Source: Sporothrix humicola
Lineage: Eukaryota; Ascomycota; Sordariomycetes; Ophiostomatales; Ophiostomataceae
NCBI GenBank assembly: GCA_021396245.1
Contig: WNYE01000030.1
Location: 1-64,000 of the forward strand
DNA: 64,000 nt
Direction of reading: 5' to 3'
Under the pieces are notes generated by a model. The model did not search any database. It was not told where the DNA came from and saw only the letters and a program-made list of their open reading frames with translations. This document shows, piece by piece, positions 23,051 to 36,480 of this stretch (the first letter of the stretch is position 1; each line of letters opens with the position of its first letter). The position numbers were made by a program, and so were the translations under genes.

Positions 23051-23807
23051 TCTTGTGATCTGATGTCTCTATTTTCTTTGCCCGCTATTTTCTTGTCCAT
23101 TGTTTCTACCCCTTCTTCCTTTCTATTCCTCTTCTCTTCTCATGTTCTTCTGATATTTCCTTATTCTTCTTTATCCCCTCTCCTTTATATTTATCACCAG
23201 ATACCACAATTGCTGATTCGGGTTTATGGGCGACATAAACGAACATACGTTGTCACCACTTTTGGACATTTGCCATTGGCGAGCCCTTTTTTTGCTTATC
23301 TTTTATCACTTCACATTTTTATTTTCATTTTTGCAAAAACGGCGTCTCCAAGGAACATGATAGGAGGCGTTTTGAATTTTTTTGTCTTTGGCGCAAAGCC
23401 CATTTTCATTTCAGCGGTATTATACAAATCTTAAAGCATACGACACGTTTGTACGATACAATAACAATCAATATATGACTTTAAAGCGATTTCATCACGA
23501 GTGGCAACGATTGTGAAAAACGTTTGACTGAAGCAATCTAATATGTAATAGGTTTTCAATTCTGGAGACAAAGGAAATAAAATTCAGGTATGTCGCTATG
23601 CTAAATAAATGCTCTGGCGGGAATATATCGTCCGCTCAAATATGGTATGAAAACAAGAACCGATGCTGATAAATGCCAGGATATAAACACCACCCACTGG
23701 CAACGTGAAAAACTCCAGAAAATAACAGAAAATAAAGAACAATGCTAGGCAAGAGATACGAGAGATATTAAGGAACCGAGGACAGGTTTGCCGCTCAGGT
23801 TTGCCGC
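23051..23807. other. Convergent 3' spacer after wc-1
   Basis: T-rich and then AT-rich sequence containing the 3' untranslated regions of wc-1 and the following minus-strand gene. No gene is supported. Confidence 0.6.
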
Positions 23808-25004
23808 TCACGCATAGCGGCCAGTCGTAAAGAACAACTCCTCAGACCGGGTCGTCATGGACCGGCTAAGCTGGCGGTTGCGGGTGTCAGGAGACCACAA
23901 GTCGTTGCCGGTGAACTCGGAGACGGGCGACACTATCATCTGCTGGCTGGACTGACTCGTGCGGTGGTTTCCGAGGCTACTGATGCGCTGAGGGTGGCGT
24001 GGCAGAACAGACGACGGTGACGGTGTTGTGGGCTGGCCGGCCGGCTCAGTGGATACTGGCGACGAGGCAATAGCCCAGCCAAGCGAAGCCATGCGGATGC
24101 GCCGAGGGGAGGATGGGGAAGTAGGAAGTGAAGAGGTCTGCTGGGAAGCTGGAGCCGGGGACGGCATGCCTTCGTCGTCAGAGTCGCCTTGCAGAGATGG
24201 CGGCAGGACAAGAGAGACGGGAAGAGCAGACGCCGACATGCCGGAGGGCCACACCGACCGGGTTGGTGCGGTTGGTGACTGGGCGTCAGTATTGAGCCGC
24301 TTGCCCTGGTTCCACCATTGGCTTTCAAAGCCGTTGTCGATGGTCATCATGGCGCTCGACAGTGCCTCAAGATCGCGTTTCCGCTGGGTGTCGATGTCCA
24401 GCTGGCGCTGGGTTTCGGGATCGGCAGATTGGATGGGGAGAACAGTCGGCCGGTTGGCAAAGGAGCGGAACGGCGAGTAGTCAAGAGACTGGTGGATCGA
24501 GGAAGAGTCGCTGGCTTCGGGCTGCGACCGGGGGCGAAGACGCTCGTCATCAGGGTCCACGACAGGCTCGGCCAGGCCCTGTGACCAGGGAAGGCCCTCG
24601 CCAAGACGGTACCGGGTCGGGAGTTCGGGCAGGTCTTTCCAAATTTGAGGCTGGGCACCAGTGCGCGACGGCCCAGTGATGGATGATGGTGCAGCGTATC
24701 TTTGTCCGCCAAAGGTGAATGGGAGGCCCGATGCGTCACCTGTCGTAATGTCCCAAGGACTGCCGCTCAGTGGTGGCGGCTCCGAGTGTCCACGCTCATG
24801 TGACGACCGCGAGTCCCGGGACGATCTCGACGAACGCTGCTCCTCGTCAACTGGCGCAAGGCCCATCCGGCTCTGGTATCTGGTGGAAAGGTACATCTGT
24901 GAGAGTTGCGACTGTGACTGTGGCTGTGGCTGAGCCTGCAGTTGTGTTTGAAGTTGCGGCTGGATCTGGCTCCGCCGCCGTTGCTGCTTTTGTTGATGGC
25001 TACT

Positions 25005-25037
<33 letters not shown>

Positions 25038-25730
25038 CTGGTTGTCTCGGTGTCTCGGTGTCTGGAGAGATTCCCACACAGCATGCCGTTCACGTTGCTT
25101 CTGCTGTTCATGGCGGCGGGCGGTTGCAAATTCGTCAAAAGATGAGTGATGTCCTGGTTGCAAAGGGGGCGGCACATTGCCGGATAGATAGTTTGTTGAT
25201 GGTGCCGGGACTTCTCGTGGAAAGTTAGCAAGTCGGTCACGCAAACCACGCGACTTGTAAGAGAGCACATGATTGTTTGGGACGTGGCGCGAGGTCCAAG
25301 AAACACCGAACTCGACATGGACGTAGACCTGCGGGCGGTGGGCCGACTGACTGCTTCTGTATGCGTCGATGCCGCTCAAGTCACCGGCGTCGGTCACCAT
25401 ATCGGGGGAGATCCGGCGAGCACGGCTGACTTCGGGAGCGCCCATCGTGGCAACGGGTTGTGACCGCCAGTGCGTCATGGTGGTCGTCGTGGGGTACCAC
25501 TTTGTTTTTATGCACTTGCGTTGATTCTTTTGGAGTTGGTGTAAGACGAAATCGAGGTGGTGGGCGAGGCAATAAGCATCACCTTCTCCTCCTGCTCCAA
25601 AATAGGAGTTGTCAGATACCGTACTGCCACTGCCTCGGGCGATGTTGTCGTCGTAGGTGAGACTGAAGACTGAGCGAGGGGCTGAGGGATCGAGGATGGA
25701 CAAAGGCGAAAAGGATTGGCGGAGAGACAA
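23808..25730 (-). CDS. Low-complexity fungal protein of unknown function
   Basis: One open frame of 640 residues from the ATG at 25730, ending TTGRYA. I do not recognise a named family. The central third is dominated by a long Gln run (about 230-245) followed by Gln/Arg/Ser- and Gln/Pro-rich sequence; the rest is rich in Ser, Pro and Arg. Two segments look more ordered: about 125-165 (QVYVHVEFGVSWTSRHV region) and about 455-485 (LSSAMMTIDNGFESQWWNQG region), the latter the best candidate for a conserved core. There is no signal peptide or membrane helix. A pyrimidine-rich leader in the sense orientation (minus strand, about 25740-26600) supports expression. An alternative start at the internal MTHWRSQP cannot be excluded. 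It is convergent with wc-1 with a 757-bp gap. Confidence 0.75.
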
Positions 25731-28700
25731 AAAGGCGGAAAAAACAGCGTCCAGCTAGGTTTTAAACACAGCCAGGATCGAAGAGGTGACCAAATGTACT
25801 TGTAAGATACGGAGTACAAGTCAGGTGGTTGTCAGAACCGTGCAAAGGAGAGGGCCGAGAATAATAAATGGAAGAATATCCACAAGAGGCAGGAGGCAAA
25901 ATAAGGCTTTGAAAATCCCCGTGCCTTCGTGTCGTTTCCTGTATGTCACCAGCCAGTCGGTAAAGGATCGGTCGAGACGTGGATTTATTTGTCCAGGTAT
26001 TCCGTAGAAAAGAGGGCAGAAAAGGAAACAAAAATGGGACGAGGGATGTGGCAGGGCAGAATAAACAAAGTTTAAGGGGCGAGAGCTGGCGACAAGACCA
26101 AGGAGATGAGGAGGACGAAATGAGATTTGACGGCCGTGATGGCTCGAAATGGCAAGAAGAATGGCGAGAAACCAGGATCGTGGTGAAAGTCGAGGTGGGC
26201 CGGGGATGGGGAACGTTGGCAAAGATTGAGAGATGCCAATAGGTCGGAAGCACGAATTCTCAAACAACGGACCAAAGATGGAAGGGATGGTCGGGGGAAC
26301 AAGCAGGCCGTTTCTCTTGCCCCCTGTTCGATGTTTCGAGGGTCGAGGTGTGAAAGGGCGAGAGGGCGAAAGGGCAGAAGGGTTCAAAAAGAGAGAGATG
26401 AAATTTGGCTAGTGGGGGGTATCTTGCATATAGAAAATACAAACAAAAAATACTCAAAAGTACATGCAGCCAAGTGTTGTGAGAACATGCGACGAATGAC
26501 GGGGTCTTTATGAGAATCGGTCGAAGGAAGAAAAGAGAGGCCGAGAAGGGCCGTAGTAAGTTATGGGAAGGTTGCGAGGGGTGGTGAAGAGGGACAGGGG
26601 GGAGGTGAGTTGAGTTGATGCGCCTCAACAAGCAGCTCAGCTAGCCGGGGTTGATGTTTTTGTTTGTCTCGCTTTATTTGCAGCGCAGGAGAACCCTGGT
26701 CTGTGTCGACAACTGCAAATAATCCGAAATAGAACACCGCGAACAGAGGGTACTGCGACGTCGTGTCGTGTGTCAAAACAGAGATACTCGCATTTCAGGT
26801 CGAGGCCAGGCTGGGCCAGTTCTATTCCCAGCGCAAGGCTCTCTGATTCCATGAAAGGCTGATCACTGGATTTTCAGTAGTATAAATGCAATACGGAAGA
26901 GACCGAATGGCTTTGCAAAGGCTATGAGAGGGAATGCGAGCATTGCGAGAATGGGGAAGGGCGGTTTTGCTGGGCGGAGTTGTTCTGGAAGGAAAATCCA
27001 AAATCCTCCAGCGGCGGCAGCCAGAGTGCAAAATAGAAGCAGCAAGGACCACTGATTCTCTCTCGCTTGTTCTCTATTTTGGCGCAACCCACTGGCACTC
27101 TGACCAGGGCCTGGAGAGAAGCAACACTGGGAATGGAGAAAACAATATGGGGACGCCAGTCAGGACATCAACACATCCACTGTTCTGAACAGCGAGCGCG
27201 CTTGAATAGAGCAGGGGCACCGGGACCAAGCGGATCTTCCCAAGGTGCTGGCACCACTGTCAACAGGCAATATTTCGTATGAAGCTTGTATATTTGGAAG
27301 GCCGCAGCATGCAAATTCTCACTTCCGTGGAGGAGAGTGGCGTTCTCTGAGATGAGAATAAAGATGCCCATCTGAAGATGAAAATAGCAAGCAGATGGGC
27401 CCTTGTTGCGTGACAAATATTGAAATTGTTCATGGAAGACTATGAATGGACCGGGTCAAGAGGCGACGATGTTGAGGAATTGCGAACGCGTGTCAGATGT
27501 TGAACTTGATTTCATAGTGATGGCGATCAGCGGGTTCGCAGGATCGAACGTCCACTTTCTCCATTCTAAATGTTCCTTTTCGACGTCAGTTCACGCGCAT
27601 TTCTTTTTTTAATGGTCTCGGTGACTGGGTGGAAGGAAGTCTCGCAAAGACCTACTGTATTTTCACAAATAGTGGACTTTTTATGTTTTGTCTCTCGATC
27701 CCTCGATCTCCCCGCGTTTTGTCTCGCCTTGGCCTCACGATTTCAGGCCAAGATGAGGTCTCAGGCCGGCCAACTACATATCACATTCGAGTGTCAGTTG
27801 CGTGCATACCTCTATATTCAACGGTTGGTGACTAACTACCGTTGACGGTTTCGTGTTATTGTGTTTGCAATGCTCGCAAGGTGTTTTGTCTGTGAGTGCT
27901 CTGGTGGCTCTGCACAACATGAGACTCTGTGCCCCAGTGCAGTGGACTTTCCAGCGGGGCCAAGGCGCTCCGCCACTCAGACGGCGCTCTGGAAAAGGAA
28001 AAGCCTGAGGATCAAAGTGGGTGGAGATCCAGCAATTGGGGAATTGTCTGAGGTTCTTTTGCTTGTGTCTTGTTTCCAGACAGCGCGAACAGGGGACAAT
28101 GTCAGTCCTATTTCCAGGCCAGGGTCAGCAGATCGTCTGGGGCAGTGCTGTGCAAGTGCCACCGCCAGAAATAAGATACTTTTGTTCTGACCTTCAATCC
28201 GAGGAGTCCAAAGGTCAAACGCACGAAATGAGGCTTGTGGCGCTCCTGTTTCTGTGACAGAAAAGCGGCCGGGCAGAAAGGTCCTGCGTGTGCGCGAAAC
28301 GAAACACAGCGTGTTTCCAAGAACACGGCTTTCTCATTTGAGAACTGTGTGTGTGCTTTTGCATGTGTGAAGAACGGTCGACCACGGGTGCCGTTCACCC
28401 CAACTTTGCGCCGACGAAATCAAATGCAACCTTCTCCGGCTCCTTGGCACATACTCCGTACAAAGGAACAAACATGCACTCCGTACTCCGTATGCGCTTC
28501 GGGGTTTGGGATGAGACGTATCGAATTCGATTGAGAGATAGATGCGGTGCTGTCTGTGGTGATATTTTTCCCGCCGACAGGAGATGTCCAGGGCCTGTCT
28601 TGTCAAGCAATAACAAAAGTACCTTGCAGACGGACAGAAAAAAGAGTGATGAAGAGATGAAAGTGACAGGGGGTAAAAATAGAAAGGGATCGTGACAGTA

Positions 28701-30123
28701 AACAAAAAAGGGGTACTGGGGCATTTGATTCTGCCTTTTGCAGGCAAGATCACAGGTCGAAGGTGGGTGCACATATTTGCGCAACTGCGCACCTTCCAGA
28801 AAGATGGATCGCTACTTCCTTCCGTCATTTTCTGGTTACTTTTGGAAGGAAAACAAACAGCAAGGAAGCAACAAGGGAGGAGATGCTATTTTGGCCGAGA
28901 TTGAAGGCAAGAGCGACCAGGTCAACTTTGGGTCCGTGGGGAAGGCGCTTGCAAAGAAACATTCCGAAGGTTTACCCATGAAAGAACCCCATGCATGACG
29001 ACAATAATAAAAGATAATACTACGACGTATGGTACATAGCAAAATCAGTGATAATTTTACAACTTGCGCAAGGCAGTGTGCAAAGGCTTGTACCTTGCGT
29101 AGTATTCTATGCCCTTATTTTTGTCAGGGGAAGAAAGGGCCAGACCAGATTCCTTGAGAAGAAGGAAAAGAAGAAAAGGAAGGGGCATCCGTGGCTGCGA
29201 GAGAGTGCAACGCCACAACGGAATCTTGTAAAGGAAGAGGGAGGAACGCCTGATGGGAGTTCGGCCAGATGCATGATGTGAGAAAAGGGAAGGAACGGCT
29301 GGTAGGAATGAGGGAGCAGGGCAAGAAAATGCAAATAGCGAGGGTAGGAACGACTCCTTCCTTTCGGAGTTGCCGTTCAAGCACGCAAAAAATAGACGCG
29401 TAAAGGAAGGATACGAAAGAGGATGGCAAGTGCCGGTTATTGGGACGTGGAATACTCCGTTTATTCACAGGAGTGTCAAAGCTGTGGTCCCAAAGAGGGA
29501 AAATGCATCTATCGTATTCCTCGCGTTACGATCGTTTTGCATCGTGTTCACGGGAAGAGCCGCTCAGCCTCGCCAAGAGCTCGATTTAGGCTTCACGTCA
29601 AGTCGACGACAGCTTGACAGACTGGTAACTCTTTGACTCTGTGGCTCTGTACCTCGACAATAAATTAACAATCGACTGAGCCACATGATCGTGAAGAGGC
29701 TGAAAATAAGGATCAAGGAGCATTAAGGTATGTGGCAATTTCAAATTCAATATTGTGTGCCTGGTCTAATGTCTAATAGTACAAGAAAACTCGAAAGAAA
29801 GTCAAAATTAAAAGAGAGTAAATAATGATAGGAAACGACGACAAAAGAAAAAGCAGCAAAAAATGCAAAGGAATATATCAACAACCCAGCCCCAAGATCC
29901 GCCAGTCTGGTCGAACCGATGGTGGCGCAGATTTGTCGAATGGTGATATAAATAGTGAAAGCAACGGGGTATATAACGACTGCCAATAGCGATTGCAGTC
30001 CTCGACTCTTCATCCCTCTCCTCTCCTCGCCCATCGGTACTTTGACAATCCGTTGTCGGCTGATATCCAGCCAACACTCGCTTTAGAAGCTTGAGCACCA
30101 GGCAGTGTCGTCCGTGCTGCTGC
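25731..30123. other. Gene-free interval with the leader of the unknown gene
   Basis: About 4.4 kb with no supported gene. The left kilobase is pyrimidine-rich on the minus strand and is probably the long leader and promoter of the preceding gene; a TACGGAGTAC motif sits at 25808. The same motif family occurs three times at 28452-28492. The rest shows only short frames without homology or codon bias. The right end is the 3' side of the RTA1-like gene. Confidence 0.5.
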
Positions 30124-31264
30124 TTAGACGATATCGCTGTCGTTGCTCGGCTTGGGGGCCGGGCGGCCGTTGGCAGCCAGCGGGACCTGGTCGCCCTGGC
30201 GCATCTGGCTCTGCTCGGCGAGTTGCTGCTCCTGCTGCTCCCAGAAAGCGGTCTTCTTGTCGCGACCCTGGATGAGACCGATAAGGTCAAAGGGATCGAC
30301 GAGGGTCATGAGGAAGTTGCGCTCCTCCTTGTAGCCGGGGCCGGTGACCTCGGTGACGCCGTCCTTGGCCAGATAGGTCTTGGTGGACTTGGGCAGGTAG
30401 CGGCGCGGGTGGCGGATGTTCAAGAGCCAGGTGTTGACGATCATGAGCGTCGACTCAAAGACGTAGAAGAACCACTCGTAGCGCAGGATGGGCGAGAAGG
30501 TGTTGGGATCGACGCCGTCGACAAAGTGCAGGGTGTCGACGCTAAAGTACTCGACGACGCGGTAGATGGTGCGGATCAGGATCAGGACGGTGGAAATGTA
30601 GAGCGTGGTGAGCGCGGCCGTCAGGTTCTTGTTGTGGATGTTGTTCTTGAGCGTGCGGCGGTGGTAGACGACGGTGAGCAGGACAAACAGGCCGATCACG
30701 ACCAGCTGCAGGATGAGCGAGGCCTTGAGCAGCGCGTGGCCCATGTCCTGCTTACTCTTGGGCAGGGTCGTGTTGGCGCTGTAGGCGGCGCCGTTGGCGT
30801 TGAGGGCCTCGACAACCGTCGAAATGGCGGCAAACGTGGTCAGGACGCGGCCCGGGTGGATGGGCGACAGATGGGGCACGTAGTACAGGATGCGGCCGAG
30901 GACAACGTAGTTGGCGAGCTCCATGAGGGGCGGCGCGGCGTAAATCAGCACGACCTGGGCGATGTAGACGTCGACATTTTCGTAGTTGAAGGCGCCGACC
31001 TCGCGAAGAGTGTAGCCGACGGTGAACAGCGTGCAGCTGAAGACGTAGAGGCCGGTCAGGCGCCAGCTCTTGTAGTGGATGCACTGGTAGACGTGCAAAA
31101 TCAACGATGCCAAAAAGGCCACGGCGAAGAAGACCGGGGCGCCCTTGTTCGGCGCGTAGATGTAGATGCTGCCGTCGACTGGTGTTGTCAGTATTGTGGA
31201 AGGTGGTTGATTGTGCGGGGGGGTTCCTAAAGAATCAAAGCGTACCGTATTTTCCGTCTTCCAT
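30124..31264 (-). CDS. RTA1-like protein (lipid-translocating exporter family)
   Basis: Two exons, 31246-31264 (only 19 coding bases, ATG in a CCGCCACCATGG context) and 30124-31178, encode 357 residues. The donor is GTACGC and the acceptor CCAG; the joined start reads MEDGKYVDGSIYIYAPNKGAP. Seven hydrophobic helices follow in the RTA1 pattern: VFFAVAFLASLILH; the LTGLYVFSCTLFTVGYTLRE helix; a helix ending APPLMELANYVVLGRILYYV; VLTTFAAISTVVEALNANG; LILQLVVIGLFVLLTVVY; a helix ending LILIRTIYRVVEYF; and WFFYVFESTLMIVNTWLL. The hydrophilic C-terminal tail (about 95 residues) is presumably cytosolic. RTA1-family proteins are linked to resistance to membrane-active compounds and to phospholipid asymmetry; the exact substrate cannot be told. 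It is divergent from SKN7 across 12.8 kb. Confidence 0.92.
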
Positions 31265-33120
31265 GGTGGCGGTTGTGGTAGTGTTTATTGGTTGCAAATA
31301 AATCAAAAAGAGGAAAGAAAAAAGAAAAGAAAAAAATATGTGCCCTTGGCGACGTCGATGTCAAAGTAAAAAATCAAGGGACGAGATGCTGCTTTGGTGT
31401 TCAAGAAGTGTTGCGATGTGTTGTTGTCCTGGAATGGATAGGTGAAGGATGTTCATGCCATTAGTGATGCTGGAGATGAATCAAAAACAAAGAACAGACA
31501 TCGATCTGGGTGGAGGCCGGACGGCGATATATATACATGATTGATTGAATTTTGAATTTTAAAGATTGCCCAGACAAACACGAAATACAATGCGTCAGGG
31601 ACGAAGAAAGGGGCAGCAATGCATGGCATTCTCACGTATCTGGCTGGCCAAATGTCGTGGATGGCCCAGTTCGAAGTACAGCCAAAAACGGTGTAATACA
31701 CTCTAAAACTCTAAACAGACAAAGTAGCTCCAACAAGCACCAAAACACCAGGCACCGTTTCCTGGGGGCTCCACACCACACGGGTAAGTCGTATTTTCGT
31801 ATAGACGATCGTCGCACGCGATTGGACGGCGCTGCGATAGTGGACGTGCTTAAACCGCCAAGCCTTTTTCCAGAACATAATGAACAGGAATAAGGACGAT
31901 TTGGGCTCGACGGGGCGCAAAACTGCCACAGAACTGCCACAGAAGAGCCAAAAGAGAAATACGGTGCGCTTGTAGGCTGTGGTTGCCAGGCTTTGCAGCA
32001 AAAAAATCAGAATGAGGCGCGGTGGCTCTGAAGCAAAAAGACTCACAATGAGTGTCCCACAAACTGCCTTTTTGGGTTGTTTGCAGCGCTCCCCAGCCTG
32101 CCTGCCGTCATTTGGGCAGGTTTTCTTACATTTCGGTCAGGAACATGCAACATTCACGGAGGAAGCCGCCAGCATGGACGACGAACGACAAGGTGGAAAA
32201 GAAAGTGGGGGGAAAAAAGGACAAACATAACGGCATCGAAGGAAATGAAAAAAAGAATAAAGGAAGAAAAAAAGGAGCGGCATGATCTCGTGCAGATGCG
32301 CCCCGCTGTGCCTTGTCAATTTAATTCTGCTGCCTTGCAAGGCCGGCGCCAGAATGTGCCGTTTTGGGGATCTTGTTACTTTGTGCGTTTTTCTCTGCCA
32401 ATAGAATAATCTTGCGAGACGAAAAAGACGAAATGCGAAAGACGAGAAAACGGAATACGGAATACGTAGGAAGGCTGAGAGCTGGCACCCTCGAAACCTC
32501 GAAACTGTCGATTGAATCAAACGTGCGTCAGACGGTTCCCTTTCCTCGGGACGGCCTCGATCCAAGACAGAAAAACGGACTGGTTCGCGTTGGCATCGTA
32601 TTTCGCATTTTCTTGGGTGGAGCCATTTTCTTTGTCTTGTCTTTTCGCTCTTTCCCTTCTCTACTGCCTCCAATTTCACAGCCTTCCCCACGGTGGCTTT
32701 CCCTTTTGAGCAGGAACCAATGACCACAGACCACGAGACGACGGGGAGCGAACAAAGGGATGGGAAAAAGAAACAAGCATCCCCTCGATCCCCTCGATCC
32801 CCAAGTAATTTCGCTGCCTGATCTCAAAGACGAGATACGACGAAAAAGTCTAAACGTCAAGCGGCAGATAAGACTTGGCACGGCTGAGGCTGTGGTTGGA
32901 AGCCAGGAAGCGTATGAAAATTAACTCTATTCAAAAGGACGATCACGGCCACACCGTTCTTTTTTTTTCACGTCTTTTTGTCTGTTCTCTCTTTTTGTCG
33001 GTTTGTGAGTTGATCCCTTCGATCCATTTGGTCCCTTCAGTTTAGTCCCTTTGAATCCTTTCGAGTCTTCTTTAAGCTTCAGTTCGCCCTAGCCAGCCTC
33101 CAACGATTTGTGCACGCTTG

Positions 33121-33128
33121 TGACGTCA
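33121..33128. promoter_or_regulatory. Perfect CRE/ATF palindrome TGACGTCA
   Basis: TGACGTCA is the consensus for CREB/ATF-type bZIP factors. It lies 1.9 kb upstream of the RTA1-like gene and far from SKN7, so occupancy is uncertain. Confidence 0.35.
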
Positions 33129-33496
33129 AAGGCTCAGCAAATTAGCGAATGACAGTCGACGTCTGACCTAATCAGCGACACCAAGTCAACAAACACTGCC
33201 AACTTTTATCCTCGTGTGCGAGAAGAGCTCAACAGCCATCAAAAGCTGTTGGTCCAGGATCAAAGAGCATAGAAAGCACTCCTCTCGGATTAACAAGGCT
33301 CACAAGAGCCTCTTACTTGCATCTTCTTCCTACTTTGTAGCCACTAACACGGTGTCTATGGCCAATTTCTTCTGCTGAGGCTATGGCCCACTGATCGGCA
33401 CTAAATGGCCCGCCATATTGCAACAGAATGGCTCATAATGATACTGAAATGCACCATAATATTTGCACCGTTTTGCCGTTGACGATACACGACATC

Positions 33497-33528
33497 AAAA
33501 TTCAGTGAAAATTCAGTGAAAATTCAGC
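33497..33528. repeat. 11-bp tandem repeat, three copies
   Basis: AAAATTCAGTG twice, then a third copy AAAATTCAGC. Confidence 0.85.
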
Positions 33529-34389
33529 AAAAACTGGCGATGCGTGGCATGACAGCTCTTGTCTTCCTTCACCGTTTTCAAACATACTATCGTGACCGTA
33601 ATGACATCTGCACATATCTACCACGGCCGAAGCACCTCCATGCACCGTTTCGTCTCATGTCTTCATTCTCCATATCTTCCCATATCAAAATCTCGCCGTG
33701 TACCGTCATAAAAGTGTTGTCGGTCCCCACTATAGTCGTGAGGCTTTCGCGAGGCTTTCATCGGGCACATAAAAGGCCAAAAAGAATTATACCCACCGGC
33801 ACGCTCAGCCGTGCTACTAGACAAGCTTTTGCCTCAAAGAACGTACCTTAAACTGCCACATGTAGAGGCTTGATACACACTTTTACCAAACAAAGTACAA
33901 CTCCGTTGCCCGGCATTAGGGAAATAAGATATATGAGACGGGGTCGGGGCGGGATAGAGGCGCAGCCAGGGGTCACATCCGGGCGTAAGAAGAAAAAAAA
34001 GAGGGGCCGTTGATTCGGTGAGTCTCTGTCCACACTCCCGGCTGTGATATCAAATTATCGGTGCCTGGTGCTTCTATGTTGACATGCATATGTTTGAAAT
34101 TCTAGAATTCGCTGGAGGAGGCCATCGAAGCACTTCGACGAAGATTCTCACCGAGACGATCCCGGTCGACGTCCGGGGCACGGCAGGCAGCAAAATAAAT
34201 CAGACGATGTGCGTCAAAGGGCAATGCATTGTTATGGGGTCTACAGTCGTAAGTATGGCACTCATCATCATATATTGTACGATTATATGTAAATATTTAC
34301 TAGACCTGCCTCTTTGTCTTCGTTATTGTATTCTTTCTTTACATTTTTATTTTTCAGTTTTTGGACTTCTAGAAATTTGGTATAAATAA

Positions 34390-36480
34390 ATGTTTAAAAG
34401 TTTATTGAGAAGGAAAAAAACATATGAAAACACAGTAAAAAGAAAAAAAAAAAAGGAAAGGAAAAAAAAAACCATCAATAATTGGACGAAATATCCGATG
34501 GTATATTTTTAACCAAAAAATAAGAACAAAGATAAATAAATATGCTCTACAACAAAGTAAATAAAAAAATAGTATCATGCAGCCTGTTATCAAGAGGCAT
34601 ACGACCAACGATAGGTAGTGACCACAGCAGGAAGACCAGGAAGAGATAATTCAATTTTAAGAAACCTCTATACGTTCGAGATATGTAAGGTTCTTTCGCA
34701 TGTCACCTTGAGCCCTAAGATCTCACAACCATTGACCTATATTCGAGTATCAATGGCATGATTGTGATTAAGCATAAGATACTGATCTCATATGATCGTA
34801 GACATTACAGCACTTCAAATTATGCTTCACCACACAGACGAAGACTAGAATCACATTTGATATATAGACTCGACTGGATTTGAGCGACATGCATAAACGA
34901 GTTACCCACCATATGGCCGCATGTTGCGTCGGCGAAGGCTTTCATGGTGCTCACCATCGGTGGTCTTGACATGATTGTCCACACCATATAAAATGGCGGA
35001 GGTAATTTGTTCGTACAGACAATAACATGGAGTATATTGGATTTATAACTCTGACGCCCGTCACCTGTTTGAATTCAAAAGCATATAAAAATTTCACGCG
35101 TAGTTGCTAGGAGGTCTCTACCATCACTGGATAGGTTCAGCTTGCATTACAAGGCTACCACGATTGCATATCTTGATCAGTTACGGCACGAAAATCTAGT
35201 TTTATTCACGGGCCATGGCATATGCCGTGGTTTCACACTCGTGCTTGAATCCATTACGCAAACAGACGCTGGTATATTGGCACAAAAACATTGATCCATG
35301 ACATGGACTCACCACGACAGTCACGATACAACTGGAGTGGAAAATTATGTGCTCCGTGGTTAGTAATAACCACAAGTATGGATACATCAGACATCTTGAC
35401 CTGGATATGGTGTATTTTTGCGTGACAATGAACACTGCGGCTACCGCTTCAATATCATGTGTTTCCCGTCACACGGGGGCTGAACAACAGCGGCAGAGAA
35501 TAATCTGGCCACTCCCTGACACATATCTCTCAGAAGCACAATATGATAAGTACACCAGTTTGCATCTCAAGGCTATACTCGCGTCAAGCACCTGGGAACT
35601 TTGAGCCACCATAGATAGTACTTTGATGGTCATAGACTTTGGATGTACAGCATTGTATATGTTCATACACCAGGATGCCACACTGAACATCTTCACACAT
35701 GGTTGAAATTGGGACTTTCGAAGCAGAAAAGACTGTTCCTTCCTCTGGTCAGCCATAGCCAAACGGTTGGTACATATTGGACGACGACCCGTGTACTTTT
35801 GAAAAGCACATATCATAAAAACATACGTCGTCACGGTCAAAAAGAGGAGTTCGTAGGCTCCTCTAACCCAAGGAGAACATCCAAGCTTTTGCGGGTTCAT
35901 TATTTTACCGGAACAACATACTAGTATTATTGTCCGGATCCGGATCGTTCTCCGGGCTGCCCTATGCCCCTTTCCCCGTGCTCCGTAGTCTGTCAACTAT
36001 GACTTGTCTGAGCATCCAATGGCGACCGACGGACACCGTGCCTCACACTCTGCTTGAAAGGCCACTGTAAAAATGCCCGCAGATAGAAAAATATGCTTCG
36101 GTCCTACTTTTCCTTCGTTTATTGACTACCGCCTTACCGGTCTTCGCTTCCGGTTAGGTTGCCGACATTATGTTTTATCTACTTTTTCTTCTTCTTGTCC
36201 TTTTTTATTCACACGTGGCAACAAAAGAAAACAAGGCCGTGCTCGGGTGGAACTCTGTTCTTCCCTTCCCCGGGAGACGCCATGTGGAATATCTGTTTCC
36301 CCTCCGGGGATCGTGATACGAAGCAGATAGCAAGCTTTTGCTACCCGTATCCTTGCAATATTTTGATTTATTAAATTGCTGCGTGTGCATATACTCGGTA
36401 TCCAGACCACTGGGACCGAAGCTAAGAGGCATCGATGCGAAATACGCAGATCTTGAAAAAAAAAAAAAAAAAAAAAAACG
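34390..36480. other. AT-rich block, possibly decayed repeat DNA
   Basis: This stretch is visibly richer in A/T than its neighbours, with frequent TpA, CATATG-like and TpG/CpA words and no sustained coding frame. The pattern fits old transposon DNA altered by repeat-induced point mutation, but no transposon domain can be read. It ends near a 23-base A run. Confidence 0.4.
36456..36478. repeat. Homopolymer A run, 23 bases
   Basis: An uninterrupted A run at the right edge of the AT-rich block. Confidence 0.9.

Noticed and set aside
25762..26253. 163-codon minus-strand frame upstream of the unknown Gln-rich gene
   Set aside because: Ser/Pro/Phe-rich translation of a pyrimidine-rich leader; not a credible protein.
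30091..31230. 379-codon plus-strand frame over the RTA1-like gene
   Set aside because: Antisense shadow of a clear seven-helix protein; no ordered domain and a biased Asp/Val/Gly composition.
32137..32727. 196-codon minus-strand frame in the gene desert
   Set aside because: No homology and codon use unlike the window's real genes.
35469..35996. 175-codon minus-strand frame in the AT-rich block
   Set aside because: No domain, irregular composition and no splice or leader context; likely chance.
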